A stretch of 64,000 nt of DNA from Arthrobacter wenxiniae. GTDB lineage: Bacteria > Actinomycetota > Actinomycetes > Actinomycetales > Micrococcaceae. The number at the start of each line of letters is the position of its first letter. Within the stretch, counting starts at the first letter, position 1. The notes below the pieces were generated by a model. It was not told the DNA's origin, made no database searches, and saw only the letters and a program-made list of their open reading frames with translations. The stretch lies in assembly GCF_013376105.1 (NCBI RefSeq), contig NZ_JAAMFM010000005.1, positions 1-64,000 of the forward strand. Direction: 5' to 3'. Positions 26,991-36,339 of this stretch are shown piece after piece. Made by a program: the position numbers and the translations under genes.

Positions 26991-27623
26991 GTGACGTGTT
27001 CCCCAACGCTCCCCGACTCCCCCGCCACCCCGTCCCGCCGCGAGCTGAACAAGGCCGCCACGCGGGAGGCCATCGCCGGCGCCACCCTCGATTTCCTGCG
27101 GTCCAAGGCCCTCAACGAGTTCACGGCCGACGACGTCGCAGCCGCCGCCGGGGTTTCCCGGCGCACGTTCTTCAACTACTTCTCCTCGGTGGAGGCGGCC
27201 GTTGCCAGCTTCACGGAAAACTACCTGGACACCGTCATCGCCGAGCTGGAGTCCCGGCCGGCCGACGAGCCCATCCTGGAAGCGGCACAGCATGCCCTTT
27301 CCTCCGAAAACAGCACCAGCGGGCTGGCCGTACTGGCCGAAACGTTCGCCCTGACCCAGGATCCCCAGCTGGCGCGGTTCCAACTCCAGGCCTGGGACGA
27401 CTGCAGCGTCAAGATCGCCGACGTTGCCCGCCGCCGCCTTCCGCCCGCCACGGACGAACTGTACATCCAGGCCATGGTGGGGGCCGTCGTCTGAAGCTGC
27501 AAGGCGGCATTCGGCGTGTGGTTCCAAGACCGCGGCACCAACACCTCCCCCGCTTCCGTGGCGCAACTGCGCGAACTGCTCGGCACCACCATTTCCCTGG
27601 TCCGCAACGGATTCAGCAACTAG
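26991..27623 (+). pseudogene. TetR-family regulator interrupted by an in-frame TGA
   Basis: A TetR repressor with N-terminal helix-turn-helix (FTADDVAAAAGVSRRTFFNYF, residues 44-64). The frame stops at TGA 27492-27494 after MVGAVV, but the same frame continues SCKAAFGVWFQDRG and ends naturally at TAG 27621-27623 (210 codons). The downstream part looks like the missing last helix of the ligand/dimer domain. The gene therefore has a single nonsense codon, a sequencing error there, or stop readthrough. It starts with GTG at 26991. It probably repressed the MMPL transporter gene that begins 57 bp later; truncation could make that gene constitutive. Confidence 0.7.
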
Positions 27624-27680
27624 GTTTTCACCTTGGCCTGCGCCCCGCCCGCGCCGGCCATTCAACCCGAAGGACGCAAC

Positions 27681-30353
27681 ATGGCTCTCTGGCTGTTCCG
27701 GCTTGGCCGATTTTCCGCTCACCGTGCGTGGTTGGTGATCGTCGCGTGGGCCGTCATCATGGGCCTGGTGGGCGGGGCCGCGGCACTGTTCATGGGCACC
27801 ATGACCAACAACTTCCAGATTCCCGGCACCGAGACGCAGCAGATGGCGGACAAGCTCAAGGCCGACCTCCCCGAGGCGTCCGGCGGTTCCGGCACGGTGG
27901 TCTTCACCAGCACCAACGGCCTGGCGTTCACGCCCGCCCAGGAGAAGGCCATCTCGGCCGCGCTGGCCACGGCCACCTCGGTGCCCACCGTCAAGGGCGT
28001 CATCGACCCCTTCGCGACCACGGCCGCCCTCAAGGAATCACAGGCCAGGCTGGCCGAGGGCGCCAAGGCCCTGGCGGCCGGCGAGACCCGGCTGGCCGGG
28101 GGGAAGAAGACGCTCGACGCCTCGGCCGCGCAGCTTGCGGACGGCCAGGCCAAACTCGACGCAGGCCAGGCCCGGCTGGACGACCAAAAGAAGCAGATCG
28201 CGGCCCTTCCGGCCGGGTCCCCGCAGGCCGCAGCCGCCTCGGCGCAGCTCACTGCGGCACAGGCGCAGCTGGATGCACAAAAGGCACAGCTCGCCGCCGG
28301 CCAGGAGCAGCTTGCCGCCGGCCAGTCCAAATACGAGGCCTCCGCGAAGGAGCTCGCGGCCAAAAAGTCCGAGCTTGCCACGGGCCAGCGCTCCGCAGAA
28401 GCCGCATCCGGGCTTCGCTTCGTGTCTGAAAACGGCAAGGCCGCCATCGGCCAGGTGCAATTTTCCGAATCGATGAACGCTGTCACCCCCGCGAACCGGC
28501 AGCTGCTGCAGGACAAGCTGAACACCCTGGATTCCAGCGGGGTCACCGTGGGCTACAGCAAGGAAATCGTCGAGGACGTCTCCTCACTGTTTGGCATTGC
28601 CGAGGTGCTGGGCATCGCCGTGGCCGCCGCCGTGCTGATCATCATGCTGGGCACGCTCATTGCCGCCGGACTTCCGCTGGTCATGGCCCTGGTCGGCGTG
28701 GGCATCGGCGTGGGCGGGACCATGGCGCTGACCGGCGTCATTGAAATGTCCTCCATCTCCCCCATGCTCGCGTTGATGCTTGGACTGGCCGTCGGCATTG
28801 ACTACTCGCTGTTCATCGTGAACCGCCACCGCCAGCAGCTGCTGGCCGGCATGGAGATGCGCGAATCCATTGCCAAGGCAACGGGCACCTCCGGCAACGC
28901 CGTGCTGTTTGCCGGGCTGACCGTCGTCATTGCCCTGGCCGCGCTCTCCGTGACGGGCCTGCCGTTTCTCGCGATCCTGGGCCTGGCAGCGGCCGCCACG
29001 GTTGCCGTTGCCGTGTTGATCGCCCTGTCCCTGACGCCGGCCATCCTGTCGCTGATGGGCAGGCGCGTCATTTCCAAGCGCACCTGGGCCAGGAACGCGG
29101 CCGCCAGGAAGCGGCACGATTCCGAGGCGGCCGGCCTGTCCACCAGGGACGCGGCAGCCCGCCACGACGCCAAGGACATCGCCCGCAGCGCCCGCGCCTG
29201 GGGCGGACTGGTCACCAGGCACCCCGTCATTGCGCTGGTCACGGCCGTGCTGGCCCTGGTGGTTGTCGCGATCCCGGCGGCAGGACTGCGCCTGGCGCTG
29301 CCCGACGGCGGCTCCGAACCCGTTGACTCCAGCGCCTTCAAGGCGTACTCCATCACCGGCGCCAACTTTGGCGAGGGCATGAACGGGCCAATCATCGTGG
29401 TGGGCTCGCTGCCGGCCGGACTCAACCGGCAAAACGCCACGGTGCTGAACCTGGACGTGGCCGACCAGCTCCGCAAGGTGCCCAACGTCAAGGCCGCCAT
29501 TCCCGTCTCGGTCAGCAAGAACCTCCGCACGGCCGTCTATCAGGTCATTCCGGCGGAAGGTCCGGCCAGCGCCAGCACCGTCCAGGTGGTTCACGACCTC
29601 CGGAGCGAAGGTGCCGCAATCCAGGCCCAGCACCACGTCGGCATCGGGCTGACGGGCCAGACGGCGGCGAACGTCGATGTCTCAGCCAAGCTGGGTGCGG
29701 CGCTGCCGCCCTACCTGGCCATCGTCGTCGGACTTTCCCTGATACTGCTGATCCTGGTGTTCCGCTCCATCCTGGTGCCGGTCCTGGCGACGGCGGGGTT
29801 CCTCCTCTCCCTCGTTGCGGCGTTTGGCGGCGTGGTGGCCGTGTACCAGTGGGGCTGGCTGGGCGGCATCTTCGACGTGCCCCACCCCGGCGCGGTGCTC
29901 AGCTTCCTGCCCATCATCCTGATCGGCGTGCTGTTCGGTCTCGCCATGGACTACCAGGTGTTCATTGCCTCCGGCATGCGCGAGGCGTTTGTCCACGGGC
30001 AGGACGCCAGGCAGGCCGTCCGGACCGGGTTCAAGCACGCGGCACCAGTGGTCACGGCCGCTGCCATCATCATGACCAGCGTGTTTTCCGGGTTCATCTT
30101 CTCCCATCTGACCATGGTCCGGCCCCTCGGTTTCGCGCTGGCGTTCGGCGTGCTGATCGACGCGTTCGTGGTCCGCATGACCATCATCCCCGCCGCCATG
30201 CACCTCTTGGGCAGCTCCGCCTGGTGGATCCCGAAATGGCTGGACAGGATCCTCCCGGATGTGGATGTCGAGGGAGCCAGGCTGGTGTCGCTGACCGGGA
30301 CGGGCGCCGCGGCGTCCATGACGGCCGAACCGGAGCCCGCTGCCGCCGGGTAG
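27681..30353 (+). CDS. MMPL-family RND transporter
   Basis: An 890-residue inner-membrane exporter of the MMPL group, exporting lipids or hydrophobic drugs. Twelve hydrophobic segments fall into two bundles (one N-terminal plus about 290-450, and about 515 plus 680-860) with two extracytoplasmic loops. The first loop carries a long Ala/Gln/Lys/Leu coiled coil with repeated LAAGQ-type heptads (near 130-250). The intramembrane motif GLAVGIDYSLFIVNRHR and its second-half counterpart GLAMDYQVFIASGMRE carry the proton-relay Asp-Tyr pairs. The ATG at 27681 has GAAGGA upstream. It lies downstream of the broken tetR, so its expression may be deregulated. Confidence 0.92.
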   Translation: MALWLFRLGRFSAHRAWLVIVAWAVIMGLVGGAAALFMGTMTNNFQIPGTETQQMADKLKADLPEASGGSGTVVFTSTNGLAFTPAQEKAISAALATATSVPTVKGVIDPFATTAALKESQARLAEGAKALAAGETRLAGGKKTLDASAAQLADGQAKLDAGQARLDDQKKQIAALPAGSPQAAAASAQLTAAQAQLDAQKAQLAAGQEQLAAGQSKYEASAKELAAKKSELATGQRSAEAASGLRFVSENGKAAIGQVQFSESMNAVTPANRQLLQDKLNTLDSSGVTVGYSKEIVEDVSSLFGIAEVLGIAVAAAVLIIMLGTLIAAGLPLVMALVGVGIGVGGTMALTGVIEMSSISPMLALMLGLAVGIDYSLFIVNRHRQQLLAGMEMRESIAKATGTSGNAVLFAGLTVVIALAALSVTGLPFLAILGLAAAATVAVAVLIALSLTPAILSLMGRRVISKRTWARNAAARKRHDSEAAGLSTRDAAARHDAKDIARSARAWGGLVTRHPVIALVTAVLALVVVAIPAAGLRLALPDGGSEPVDSSAFKAYSITGANFGEGMNGPIIVVGSLPAGLNRQNATVLNLDVADQLRKVPNVKAAIPVSVSKNLRTAVYQVIPAEGPASASTVQVVHDLRSEGAAIQAQHHVGIGLTGQTAANVDVSAKLGAALPPYLAIVVGLSLILLILVFRSILVPVLATAGFLLSLVAAFGGVVAVYQWGWLGGIFDVPHPGAVLSFLPIILIGVLFGLAMDYQVFIASGMREAFVHGQDARQAVRTGFKHAAPVVTAAAIIMTSVFSGFIFSHLTMVRPLGFALAFGVLIDAFVVRMTIIPAAMHLLGSSAWWIPKWLDRILPDVDVEGARLVSLTGTGAAASMTAEPEPAAAG

Positions 30354-30458
30354 GCTCCGGGCGCTCACGCAACCGCGACGCCCCCGTGCGCGGGATGGGT
30401 TGCATTAGAATGTGATGCACGGCACTCCCCCATTCCAGGGGCGCCGGGAGGAGCAATC

Positions 30459-30926
30459 GTGAGTGAGGATCCGCAGGCACGGGAGGAGCTCTCCGCACGC
30501 ATCGAACAACGGCGCTCCGCCGTCGCGACGTTCCTCCGCGGAGCCCGGCCGCGCCGGAACCGGCTGGCGAACATCAGCATCGTGGGCAGCGCCCTCGCGG
30601 CCCTTGTCACGGTGGGCCCGGCCGTCGGAGGGACCCGGTTCACCAGCTCCGTGCAGGGCATCTTTTCGCTGGCCGACGATTCAATCGTCTGGCGGGTCCT
30701 GTGCCTGGCCGCGGTCCTGCTGTCCCTGGCCGCGGCGCTGTCAACCAACCTGGCCAATTCGCACGCCGTTGCCGCGCAGGTCTCAGCGGCCGAGGCCTGC
30801 AACGCGGAACTGGACGGCCTCGACGCCGCCCTGGCCTTTGGGCACCTCTCCACCGACGACGCCGTTGCCCTGTACCGGCAGTATGTGGCCAAGGTGTCGT
30901 TCATCGACGATGCGCCACGGCGGTAG
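30459..30926 (+). CDS. Small membrane protein of unknown function
   Basis: A 155-residue protein with two hydrophobic segments (about 38-58 and 78-98) and helical ends. The C-terminal HLSTDDAVALYRQYVAKVSFI is soluble. GTG at 30459 follows a strong GGGAGGAG ribosome-binding sequence. The two-helix layout resembles small SLATT-like proteins, but I cannot assign a family. It lies between the MMPL gene and the GAF regulator, apparently as its own unit. Confidence 0.7.
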   Translation: MSEDPQAREELSARIEQRRSAVATFLRGARPRRNRLANISIVGSALAALVTVGPAVGGTRFTSSVQGIFSLADDSIVWRVLCLAAVLLSLAAALSTNLANSHAVAAQVSAAEACNAELDGLDAALAFGHLSTDDAVALYRQYVAKVSFIDDAPRR

Positions 30927-31044
30927 CCTTGCCTCTTCGCCTAGACTGTGAGTCACACCACGCCGCCCGGCCCCGGGCCGGCCGGTCCCGCTTCCCCCGT
31001 CGACATCCGTGGCTGCCGACATTCGTGGCTTAGGAGAGTCCTTG

Positions 31045-32307
31045 TTGCCATCCCCCCAGAGGCAGGCCGGGCACGGCCGCGATCAGGTGCGCGCCCTGGT
31101 GCGCGACTCCTGGCAGCGGTCCTTGGAGGCCCTGCCGTCCCCCGAGGGGGCCAGCCCGCCGGTGGTGTGGGAAAGCCGCGAGCTCGAGGACTTCCGCCGC
31201 AACCACCCCCTGGCGGCCATCATGCCAGTGATCCAGCACCTCCTGGTGGCGCCCAGCCACGACACCGGGCTGCTGGTTGCCGTGGGCGATGAACACGGCC
31301 GGCTGCTGTGGGTCGAGGGCGATTCCGCGGCCCGACGCAACGGCGAACGCATCAACTTTGCCCAAGGCGCCGATTGGTCCGAGCTGGCGGCCGGAACCAG
31401 CGCCCCCGGCACCGCGCTGGTGCTGGGCCGGGGCGTCCAAATCCGGGGCGAGGAGCACTTCAACCCCGCCGTCCATTCCTGGAGTTGCACGGCGGTCCCC
31501 CTGCACGACCCCGATTCCGGCGGCATCCTGGGCATCGTGGACATCACGGGCGGGATCGACGCCGTGGGCGCGAACACCCTTTCGCTGGTCCAGGCCACTG
31601 TCGCGGCGGCCGAGGCGCAGCTGCGCATCCAGCGGCTGGAACTCCGGGCCGCGGAACCGCGCCGCGGCACCGCCGGGAGGACCGCGGCGGCCGGGGCGCC
31701 GCCGTCGTTCGCCAAGCCGCTGTACCGGGACAGCCTGCAGATCCTGGGCCGCGACCAGGGCGTGCTGCACCTGGCCGGGCAGGCGCTCACGCTCAGCGAG
31801 CGCCATACCGAAATACTTGCCATGCTGGCATTGCACCCGGCCGGGCTCACGGCCGAGGAGCTTTCGGACATGGTCTATCCGGTGGGCACGTCCCTGACCA
31901 GCATCCGCGCCGAAATGGTGCGCCTGCGCAAGCTCCTGCGCAGGCACGGGCCGTCGCTGGTCCCGGAATCGCGGCCCTACCGGCTTCCCCGCACGCTGGT
32001 GGTCGACGCCGGGCAGGTCCTCAGCTACCTGGACCGCGGCGCGCACCGGCTCGCCCTGAACATTTACAAGGGCGCAGTGCTGCCCCGCTCCGAAGCCCCG
32101 GCCGTGGAGGAGCTGCGCACCCGGACCGGGCTGCTGCTGCGCGAGGCGATCCTGGGCGACGCCAGCCCCGACGTGGTGCTGGCCTACCTCCAGCTCCCGG
32201 AGGCAGCGGACGACGCCGAGGCCTGGCACTGCGCCCTGCGCCTCCTGCCGCCGCGCTCGCCCCGGCGCGCCGCCCTGGTGGCCCATCTGGAGTCGCTCGA
32301 AGCGTAG
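31045..32307 (+). CDS. GAF-domain transcriptional regulator of the adjacent aldehyde/alcohol dehydrogenase genes
   Basis: About 420 residues: an N-terminal helical part (VRALVRDSWQRSLE), a GAF sensor domain (about 65-190, TGLLVAVGDEHGRLLWVEGD ... GGILGIVDITGG), and a C-terminal winged-helix region (LTLSERHTEILAMLALHPAG ... SLTSIRAEMVRLRKLLRRHG). The AAA domain of AcoR-type activators is absent. Genes of this design sit beside aldehyde dehydrogenases in actinobacteria and are thought to sense aldehyde or alcohol metabolites. I prefer the TTG at 31045 because AGGAGAG lies 6 nt upstream; TTG 31042 or GTG 31009 are alternatives. A dispersed repeat directly follows the stop. Confidence 0.82.
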   Translation: MPSPQRQAGHGRDQVRALVRDSWQRSLEALPSPEGASPPVVWESRELEDFRRNHPLAAIMPVIQHLLVAPSHDTGLLVAVGDEHGRLLWVEGDSAARRNGERINFAQGADWSELAAGTSAPGTALVLGRGVQIRGEEHFNPAVHSWSCTAVPLHDPDSGGILGIVDITGGIDAVGANTLSLVQATVAAAEAQLRIQRLELRAAEPRRGTAGRTAAAGAPPSFAKPLYRDSLQILGRDQGVLHLAGQALTLSERHTEILAMLALHPAGLTAEELSDMVYPVGTSLTSIRAEMVRLRKLLRRHGPSLVPESRPYRLPRTLVVDAGQVLSYLDRGAHRLALNIYKGAVLPRSEAPAVEELRTRTGLLLREAILGDASPDVVLAYLQLPEAADDAEAWHCALRLLPPRSPRRAALVAHLESLEA

Positions 32308-32371
32308 CGCCGTCCTGTTGTGCGTACCGCGCCGAACGCCGACGGCGCAGGACAGTGTCCTGCGCAACGCC
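32308..32371. repeat. Post-gene dispersed repeat with hairpin (copy 1)
   Basis: Directly after the regulator stop codon. It begins GCCGTCCTGTTG and contains the hairpin GCGCAGGAC-AGT-GTCCTGCGC (32345-32365, 9-bp stem). A related copy follows the nucleoside phosphorylase at 52723. It may act as a terminator; there is no T-run. Confidence 0.7.
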
Positions 32372-32406
32372 CCGCATGAACGGAGTGCAGAACAGGACGC
32401 CTCCCA

Positions 32407-32421
32407 TGCAACGTGGTTGCA
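32407..32421. promoter_or_regulatory. Inverted repeat TGCAAC-GTG-GTTGCA upstream of aldehyde dehydrogenase
   Basis: A perfect 6-bp inverted repeat with a 3-bp spacer, 66 bp before the ALDH ATG. A third GCAACGT copy overlaps its right arm. It is a candidate binding site for the neighbouring GAF regulator; that assignment is inference from position. Confidence 0.45.
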
Positions 32422-32487
32422 ACGTAGCCGCACGTACGCTTCAGGGCAAGGACATCGAGGTCCCCCACCGCAAGAGGAGTTCAGACA

Positions 32488-34011
32488 ATGACTGTTTATG
32501 CACAGCCCGGCACCGAGGGTTCGAAGGTCACGTTCAAGGACCGCTACGAGAACTGGATCGGCGGCGAATGGGTTGCCCCCGTCAAGGGCCAATACTTTGA
32601 CAACATCACTCCCGTCACGGGCAAGGTGTTCTGCGAGGTGGCCCGCGGCACGGCCGAGGACATCGAGCTGGCCTTGGACGCGGCGCACAAGGTCGCCCCG
32701 AGCTGGGGCCAGACGTCCGCCACCGAGCGTGCGGCCGTGCTGAACAGGATCGCGGACCGCATCGACGCCAACGTGGAGCTGCTGGCCGTCGCCGAGTCCT
32801 GGGACAACGGCAAGGCCGTCCGCGAAACCCTCAACGCGGACATCCCCCTCGCGGCCGACCACTTCCGCTACTTCGCCTCCGTGGTCCGCGCCCAGGAAGG
32901 CCGGCTGACCCAGCTCGACGACAACACCACCGCCTACCACTACCACGAGCCCCTCGGCGTGGTCGGCCAGATCATCCCCTGGAACTTCCCCATCCTGATG
33001 GCCGTGTGGAAGCTGGCGCCGGCACTCGCGGCCGGAAACGCCGTCGTCCTTAAGCCGGCGGAGCAGACGCCCGCCTCCATCCTGGTCCTCATGGAGCTGA
33101 TCGGCGACCTCCTGCCGGCCGGCGTCTTGAACGTGGTCAACGGCTTTGGCGTGGAGGCCGGCAAGCCGCTGGCCTCGTCCAAGCGCATCCGCAAGATCGC
33201 GTTCACCGGCGAGACCACCACGGGCCGCCTCATCAGCCAGTACGCGTCCCAGAACCTCATCCCGGTCACGCTGGAGCTGGGTGGCAAGAGCCCGAACATC
33301 TTCTTCAGCGACGTCGCCGACAAGGACGATTCCTTCTACGACAAGGCACTGGAGGGGTTCACGCTCTATGCCTTCAACCAGGGCGAAGTCTGCACCTGCC
33401 CGTCCCGCGCCCTCGTCCAGGGCGACATCTACGAGTCCTTCATGGCCGACGCCGTGGCCCGCACCGAGGCCATCATCCAGGGCAACCCGCTGGACACCGA
33501 CACCCAGATCGGCGCGCAGGCCTCCAACGACCAGATGGAGAAGATCCTCTCCTACATCGACATCGGCAGGCAGGAGGGCGCCAAGCTGCTGACCGGCGGC
33601 GGGCGCAACATCCTCCCCGGCGACCTGGCCGGCGGCTACTACGTCCAGCCCACCATCTTCGAGGGCACCAACGACATGCGCATCTTCCAGGAGGAGATCT
33701 TCGGCCCCGTCCTGGCGGTGACGAAGTTCGACGACTACGCCGACGCGCTCCACATCGCCAACGACACCCTCTACGGGCTCGGCGCCGGCGTCTGGTCCCG
33801 CAACGGCAACACGGCCTACCGTGCCGGGCGCGAAATCCAGGCCGGCCGCGTCTGGGTCAACAACTACCACGCCTACCCCGCGGGGGCCGCGTTTGGCGGC
33901 TACAAGTCCTCCGGCATCGGGCGCGAAAACCACGCCATGATGCTGGACCACTACCAGCAGACCAAGAACCTGCTGGTCAGCTACAGCGAGGACAAGCTCG
34001 GCTTCTTCTAA
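32488..34011 (+). CDS. NAD-dependent aldehyde dehydrogenase (acetaldehyde dehydrogenase type)
   Basis: A 507-residue ALDH of the ExaC/AldB/AcoD group, oxidising acetaldehyde or other short aldehydes to acids. Motifs: [22 protein letters not shown] (Asn of the active site), [12 protein letters not shown] with the general-base Glu, and [12 protein letters not shown] with the catalytic Cys. Two adjacent cysteines (CTC) are usual in this subgroup. A good GAGGAG ribosome-binding site precedes the ATG. With the downstream alcohol dehydrogenase and DUF779 gene it forms an ethanol-to-acetate module driven by the GAF regulator. Confidence 0.94.
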   Translation: MTVYAQPGTEGSKVTFKDRYENWIGGEWVAPVKGQYFDNITPVTGKVFCEVARGTAEDIELALDAAHKVAPSWGQTSATERAAVLNRIADRIDANVELLAVAESWDNGKAVRETLNADIPLAADHFRYFASVVRAQEGRLTQLDDNTTAYHYHEPLGVVGQIIPWNFPILMAVWKLAPALAAGNAVVLKPAEQTPASILVLMELIGDLLPAGVLNVVNGFGVEAGKPLASSKRIRKIAFTGETTTGRLISQYASQNLIPVTLELGGKSPNIFFSDVADKDDSFYDKALEGFTLYAFNQGEVCTCPSRALVQGDIYESFMADAVARTEAIIQGNPLDTDTQIGAQASNDQMEKILSYIDIGRQEGAKLLTGGGRNILPGDLAGGYYVQPTIFEGTNDMRIFQEEIFGPVLAVTKFDDYADALHIANDTLYGLGAGVWSRNGNTAYRAGREIQAGRVWVNNYHAYPAGAAFGGYKSSGIGRENHAMMLDHYQQTKNLLVSYSEDKLGFF

Positions 34012-34025
34012 ACCCCACGGGAAAC

Positions 34026-34057
34026 GCTCCCCCAGAAGCGGGGCACTTTCCCCAGAC
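34026..34057 (+). repeat. Single copy of the 32-bp dispersed repeat
   Basis: GCTCCCCCAGAAGCGGGGCA followed by CTTTCCCCAGAC, in the ALDH-ADH gap 14 bp after the stop. It has the same 32-bp length and core (GGGGCACTTTCC) as the tandem array at 597-712 and the copies at 35197. Confidence 0.75.
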
Positions 34058-34174
34058 GCTTCCTCAATTTTTCCACGCACGACGCCGGGCATCTGCCCTT
34101 GGGTGCCCGGCGCACCCCTTCCGCAGCCACCACGTTCCACCCAAGTGTTCAGCCAGTGTTCAAAGGAGAACCCC

Positions 34175-35194
34175 ATGTCCACCATGCATGCAGCAGTAGT
34201 GAAGGAATTCGGCACGCCCCTCACCGTTGAGGAGTATCCCCTCCCCACCCCCGGGCCCGGCCAGGCCCTGGTCAAGTTGATTTCCAGCGGCGTCTGCCAC
34301 ACGGACCTGCACGCCGCGGAAGGCGACTGGCCGGTCAAGCCGAGCCCGCCGTTTGTCCCCGGTCACGAAGGTGTGGGTGAGGTCGTTGCCCTGGGCGAGG
34401 GAGTCACCTCCCTGGCACTCGGCGACCTCGTGGGTAACGCCTGGTTGTGGAGTGCCTGCGGCGACTGTGAATACTGCCGCACCGGCTGGGAGACGCTGTG
34501 CGAGTCCCAGCAAAACGCCGGCTACAGCGTGGACGGCTCCTTTGGCGAGTACATGCTGGTCGATGCCGAGTTTGCCCCGCGCATTCCGGAAGGGGCCGAT
34601 CCGGTGGAGATCGCCCCCGTCCTCTGCGCCGGCGTGACCGTCTACAAGGGCCTGAAGATGACCGAGGCCCGCCCGGGCCAATGGGTTGTCATCTCCGGCA
34701 TCGGCGGCCTGGGGCACATCGCTGTCCAGTACGCCGTCGCCATGGGCCTGCGCGTGGCCGCCGTTGACATTGCCGAGGACAAACTCTCACTTGCCCGCAA
34801 GCACGGGGCCGAAATCACCGTCAACGCCTCGCTGGAAGACCCGGTTGAGTCGGTCCAGCGCCAGACCGGCGGCGTCCACGGGGTGCTCGTCACGGCCGTG
34901 CACCCGGCCGCGTTTGGCCAGGCGATCGGCATGACCCGCCGCGGCGGCACGATCGTGTTCAACGGCCTGCCCCCGGGCGACTTCCCGGCACCGATCTTCG
35001 ACGTGGTGCTCAAGGGACTGACCATCCGCGGCTCCATCGTGGGCACCCGCCAGGACATGGAGGAGGCCCTTGACTTCTATGCCCGCGGCTTGATCCACCC
35101 CACGGTCTCCACCCGCAACCTTGGCGAAATCAACGAGGTGCTTGACGAGATGCGCGCCGGCAAGATCGACGGCCGCGTCGTCATCAAGTACTAA
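34175..35194 (+). CDS. adhP: Zinc-dependent alcohol dehydrogenase
   Basis: A 339-residue medium-chain alcohol dehydrogenase of the AdhP type, interconverting ethanol and acetaldehyde with NAD. The catalytic zinc site is SGVCHTDLHAAEGDW and GHEGVGEV. The structural zinc site is CGDCEYCRTGWETLC with all four Cys. The cofactor fold is GIGGLGHIAVQYA. Length is normal. The ATG at 34175 follows AAAGGAGAA. Its product is the substrate of the upstream aldehyde dehydrogenase. Confidence 0.94.
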   Translation: MSTMHAAVVKEFGTPLTVEEYPLPTPGPGQALVKLISSGVCHTDLHAAEGDWPVKPSPPFVPGHEGVGEVVALGEGVTSLALGDLVGNAWLWSACGDCEYCRTGWETLCESQQNAGYSVDGSFGEYMLVDAEFAPRIPEGADPVEIAPVLCAGVTVYKGLKMTEARPGQWVVISGIGGLGHIAVQYAVAMGLRVAAVDIAEDKLSLARKHGAEITVNASLEDPVESVQRQTGGVHGVLVTAVHPAAFGQAIGMTRRGGTIVFNGLPPGDFPAPIFDVVLKGLTIRGSIVGTRQDMEEALDFYARGLIHPTVSTRNLGEINEVLDEMRAGKIDGRVVIKY

Positions 35195-35196
35195 AC

Positions 35197-35306
35197 GCTC
35201 CCGCGCAAGCGGGGCGCATTTCCCCGACGCCCGGTTGCAAACGGGGACGCTTTCCCCGACGCTCCCTCACCCGCTGCAAAGTGCACGGCGCAGGTGAGGG
35301 AGCGTC
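35197..35306 (+). repeat. Two 32-bp dispersed repeat units plus a 15-bp-stem hairpin
   Basis: Units of exactly 32 bp at 35197-35228 and 35229-35260 both end TTTCCCCGAC. A third partial start, GCTCCCTCACC, forms the left arm of an inverted repeat: CGACGCTCCCTCACC (35257-35271) pairs with its complement at 35293-35307 across a 21-nt loop. The block fills most of the ADH-DUF779 gap and could attenuate or terminate the ADH transcript. Confidence 0.75.
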
Positions 35307-35345
35307 GCGGGGCAGGCCCAACCACCCAAGGCAAGGAACAGTCCA

Positions 35346-35762
35346 ATGGCCGCAGCATCAGCCGTCCTGAATGCAGGAATCACCATTCCCGGCGAGAGGG
35401 TGTCCCGCGTGGCGTTGACGCCAACCGCCGTCGAGCTCTTGCAGAAGATGTGGGGAGTCCACGGCCCCCTGATGTTCCACCAGTCGGGCGGGTGCTGCGA
35501 CGGCTCCTCGCCCATGTGCTATCCGGCGGGCGAATTCATCACCGCCGAGGCGGACATCATGCTGGGGCTCTTTCAGCTGCCAGACTGCGGGCCGCTGGAG
35601 TTCTGGATGTCGAAGGAGCAGTTCAACTACTGGTCCCACACGCACCTCACGGTCGACGTCGTCAACGGTCGCGGCAGCGGGTTCTCCGTTGAGGCCCCCG
35701 AGGGAAAGCGGTTCCTGATCCGCTCCCGCCTCGTGGAAGGCTTCGACCGCGCCGCCCGCTGA
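35346..35762 (+). CDS. DUF779-domain protein
   Basis: A 138-residue protein of the DUF779 family. The conserved core is HGPLMFHQSGGCCDGSSPMC with a Cys-Cys pair and a third Cys, then GLFQLPDCGPLEFWMS. The Cys/His arrangement suggests metal or redox chemistry, but the function is unknown. The family is repeatedly found next to aldehyde/alcohol dehydrogenases, as here. It is convergent with tetR, only 22 bp apart. Confidence 0.9.
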   Translation: MAAASAVLNAGITIPGERVSRVALTPTAVELLQKMWGVHGPLMFHQSGGCCDGSSPMCYPAGEFITAEADIMLGLFQLPDCGPLEFWMSKEQFNYWSHTHLTVDVVNGRGSGFSVEAPEGKRFLIRSRLVEGFDRAAR

Positions 35763-35784
35763 GGGGCGGTCACCATCTCAAACC

Positions 35785-36339
35785 TCAACGGTCCGGGGCG
35801 TGCTCGTCGATGATGCCCTGGACGATGGCGCCGTACTGCTGAATCAGGGCCTCGTCGGCCATTTCCCCGTGGTCCAGCAGGCCCAGGACGCGGACGCCCG
35901 CTCCCAGCCCCATGACCACGCACACCACCAGCTGCGACTTTTGCCGCCCCGGCGAGGTGTCGTCGATTTGCCCGGCCATCCAGCTGATGTACCGTTCACG
36001 AAGTTCTGCCCGCGCAGCGTCCTTGTCCGGCGCGTCCTGCACCAGCAGCGGCACCATGGACCACGGCTCCGGCTCGCCATGCCGGCGCCGGCGCAGGATC
36101 CTGCGCACCAGGGCGAATCCGAGCGGCTCGTCCTTTTCCAGCAGCAGGTCCGAGCTGGGCACGTCCGGTGCGGCCGCCGCGTAGAGCTTGGCCTTGCTGC
36201 CCATCACCTTCATGACCATGGCGGGCGAAAAGCCGGCCAGCGAGGCCACGTCCTTGACCGTCACCGCCGTGTAGCCGCGCTCGCCAAAAAGCTGCCGGGC
36301 GGCCTCGACCACCGCATCCCGTGTGCTGGGCCGGCCCAT
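35785..36339 (-). CDS. TetR-family regulator of the adjacent MFS transporter
   Basis: A 184-residue TetR protein. The helix-turn-helix (FGERGYTAVTVKDVASLAGFSPAMVMKVMGSKAKLY) occupies residues 18-53. The C-terminal ligand/dimer domain has DEPLGFALVRRILRRRR and a TetR_C-like stretch. It starts with ATG at 36339, overlapping the transporter stop by one base (TGATG), so the transporter and its regulator are co-translated. It probably binds the GTGAA-n6-TTCAC sites upstream of the transporter. Confidence 0.9.
   Translation of the reverse strand: MGRPSTRDAVVEAARQLFGERGYTAVTVKDVASLAGFSPAMVMKVMGSKAKLYAAAAPDVPSSDLLLEKDEPLGFALVRRILRRRRHGEPEPWSMVPLLVQDAPDKDAARAELRERYISWMAGQIDDTSPGRQKSQLVVCVVMGLGAGVRVLGLLDHGEMADEALIQQYGAIVQGIIDEHAPDR

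Noticed and set aside
31030-34338. A very long open frame on the minus strand opposite the GAF regulator and aldehyde dehydrogenase
   Set aside because: Its protein is compositionally odd, has no motifs and mirrors two secure genes; it arises from high GC at third codon positions.
35763-35784. Terminator between DUF779 and tetR
   Set aside because: The 22-bp gap contains no inverted repeat of useful length.
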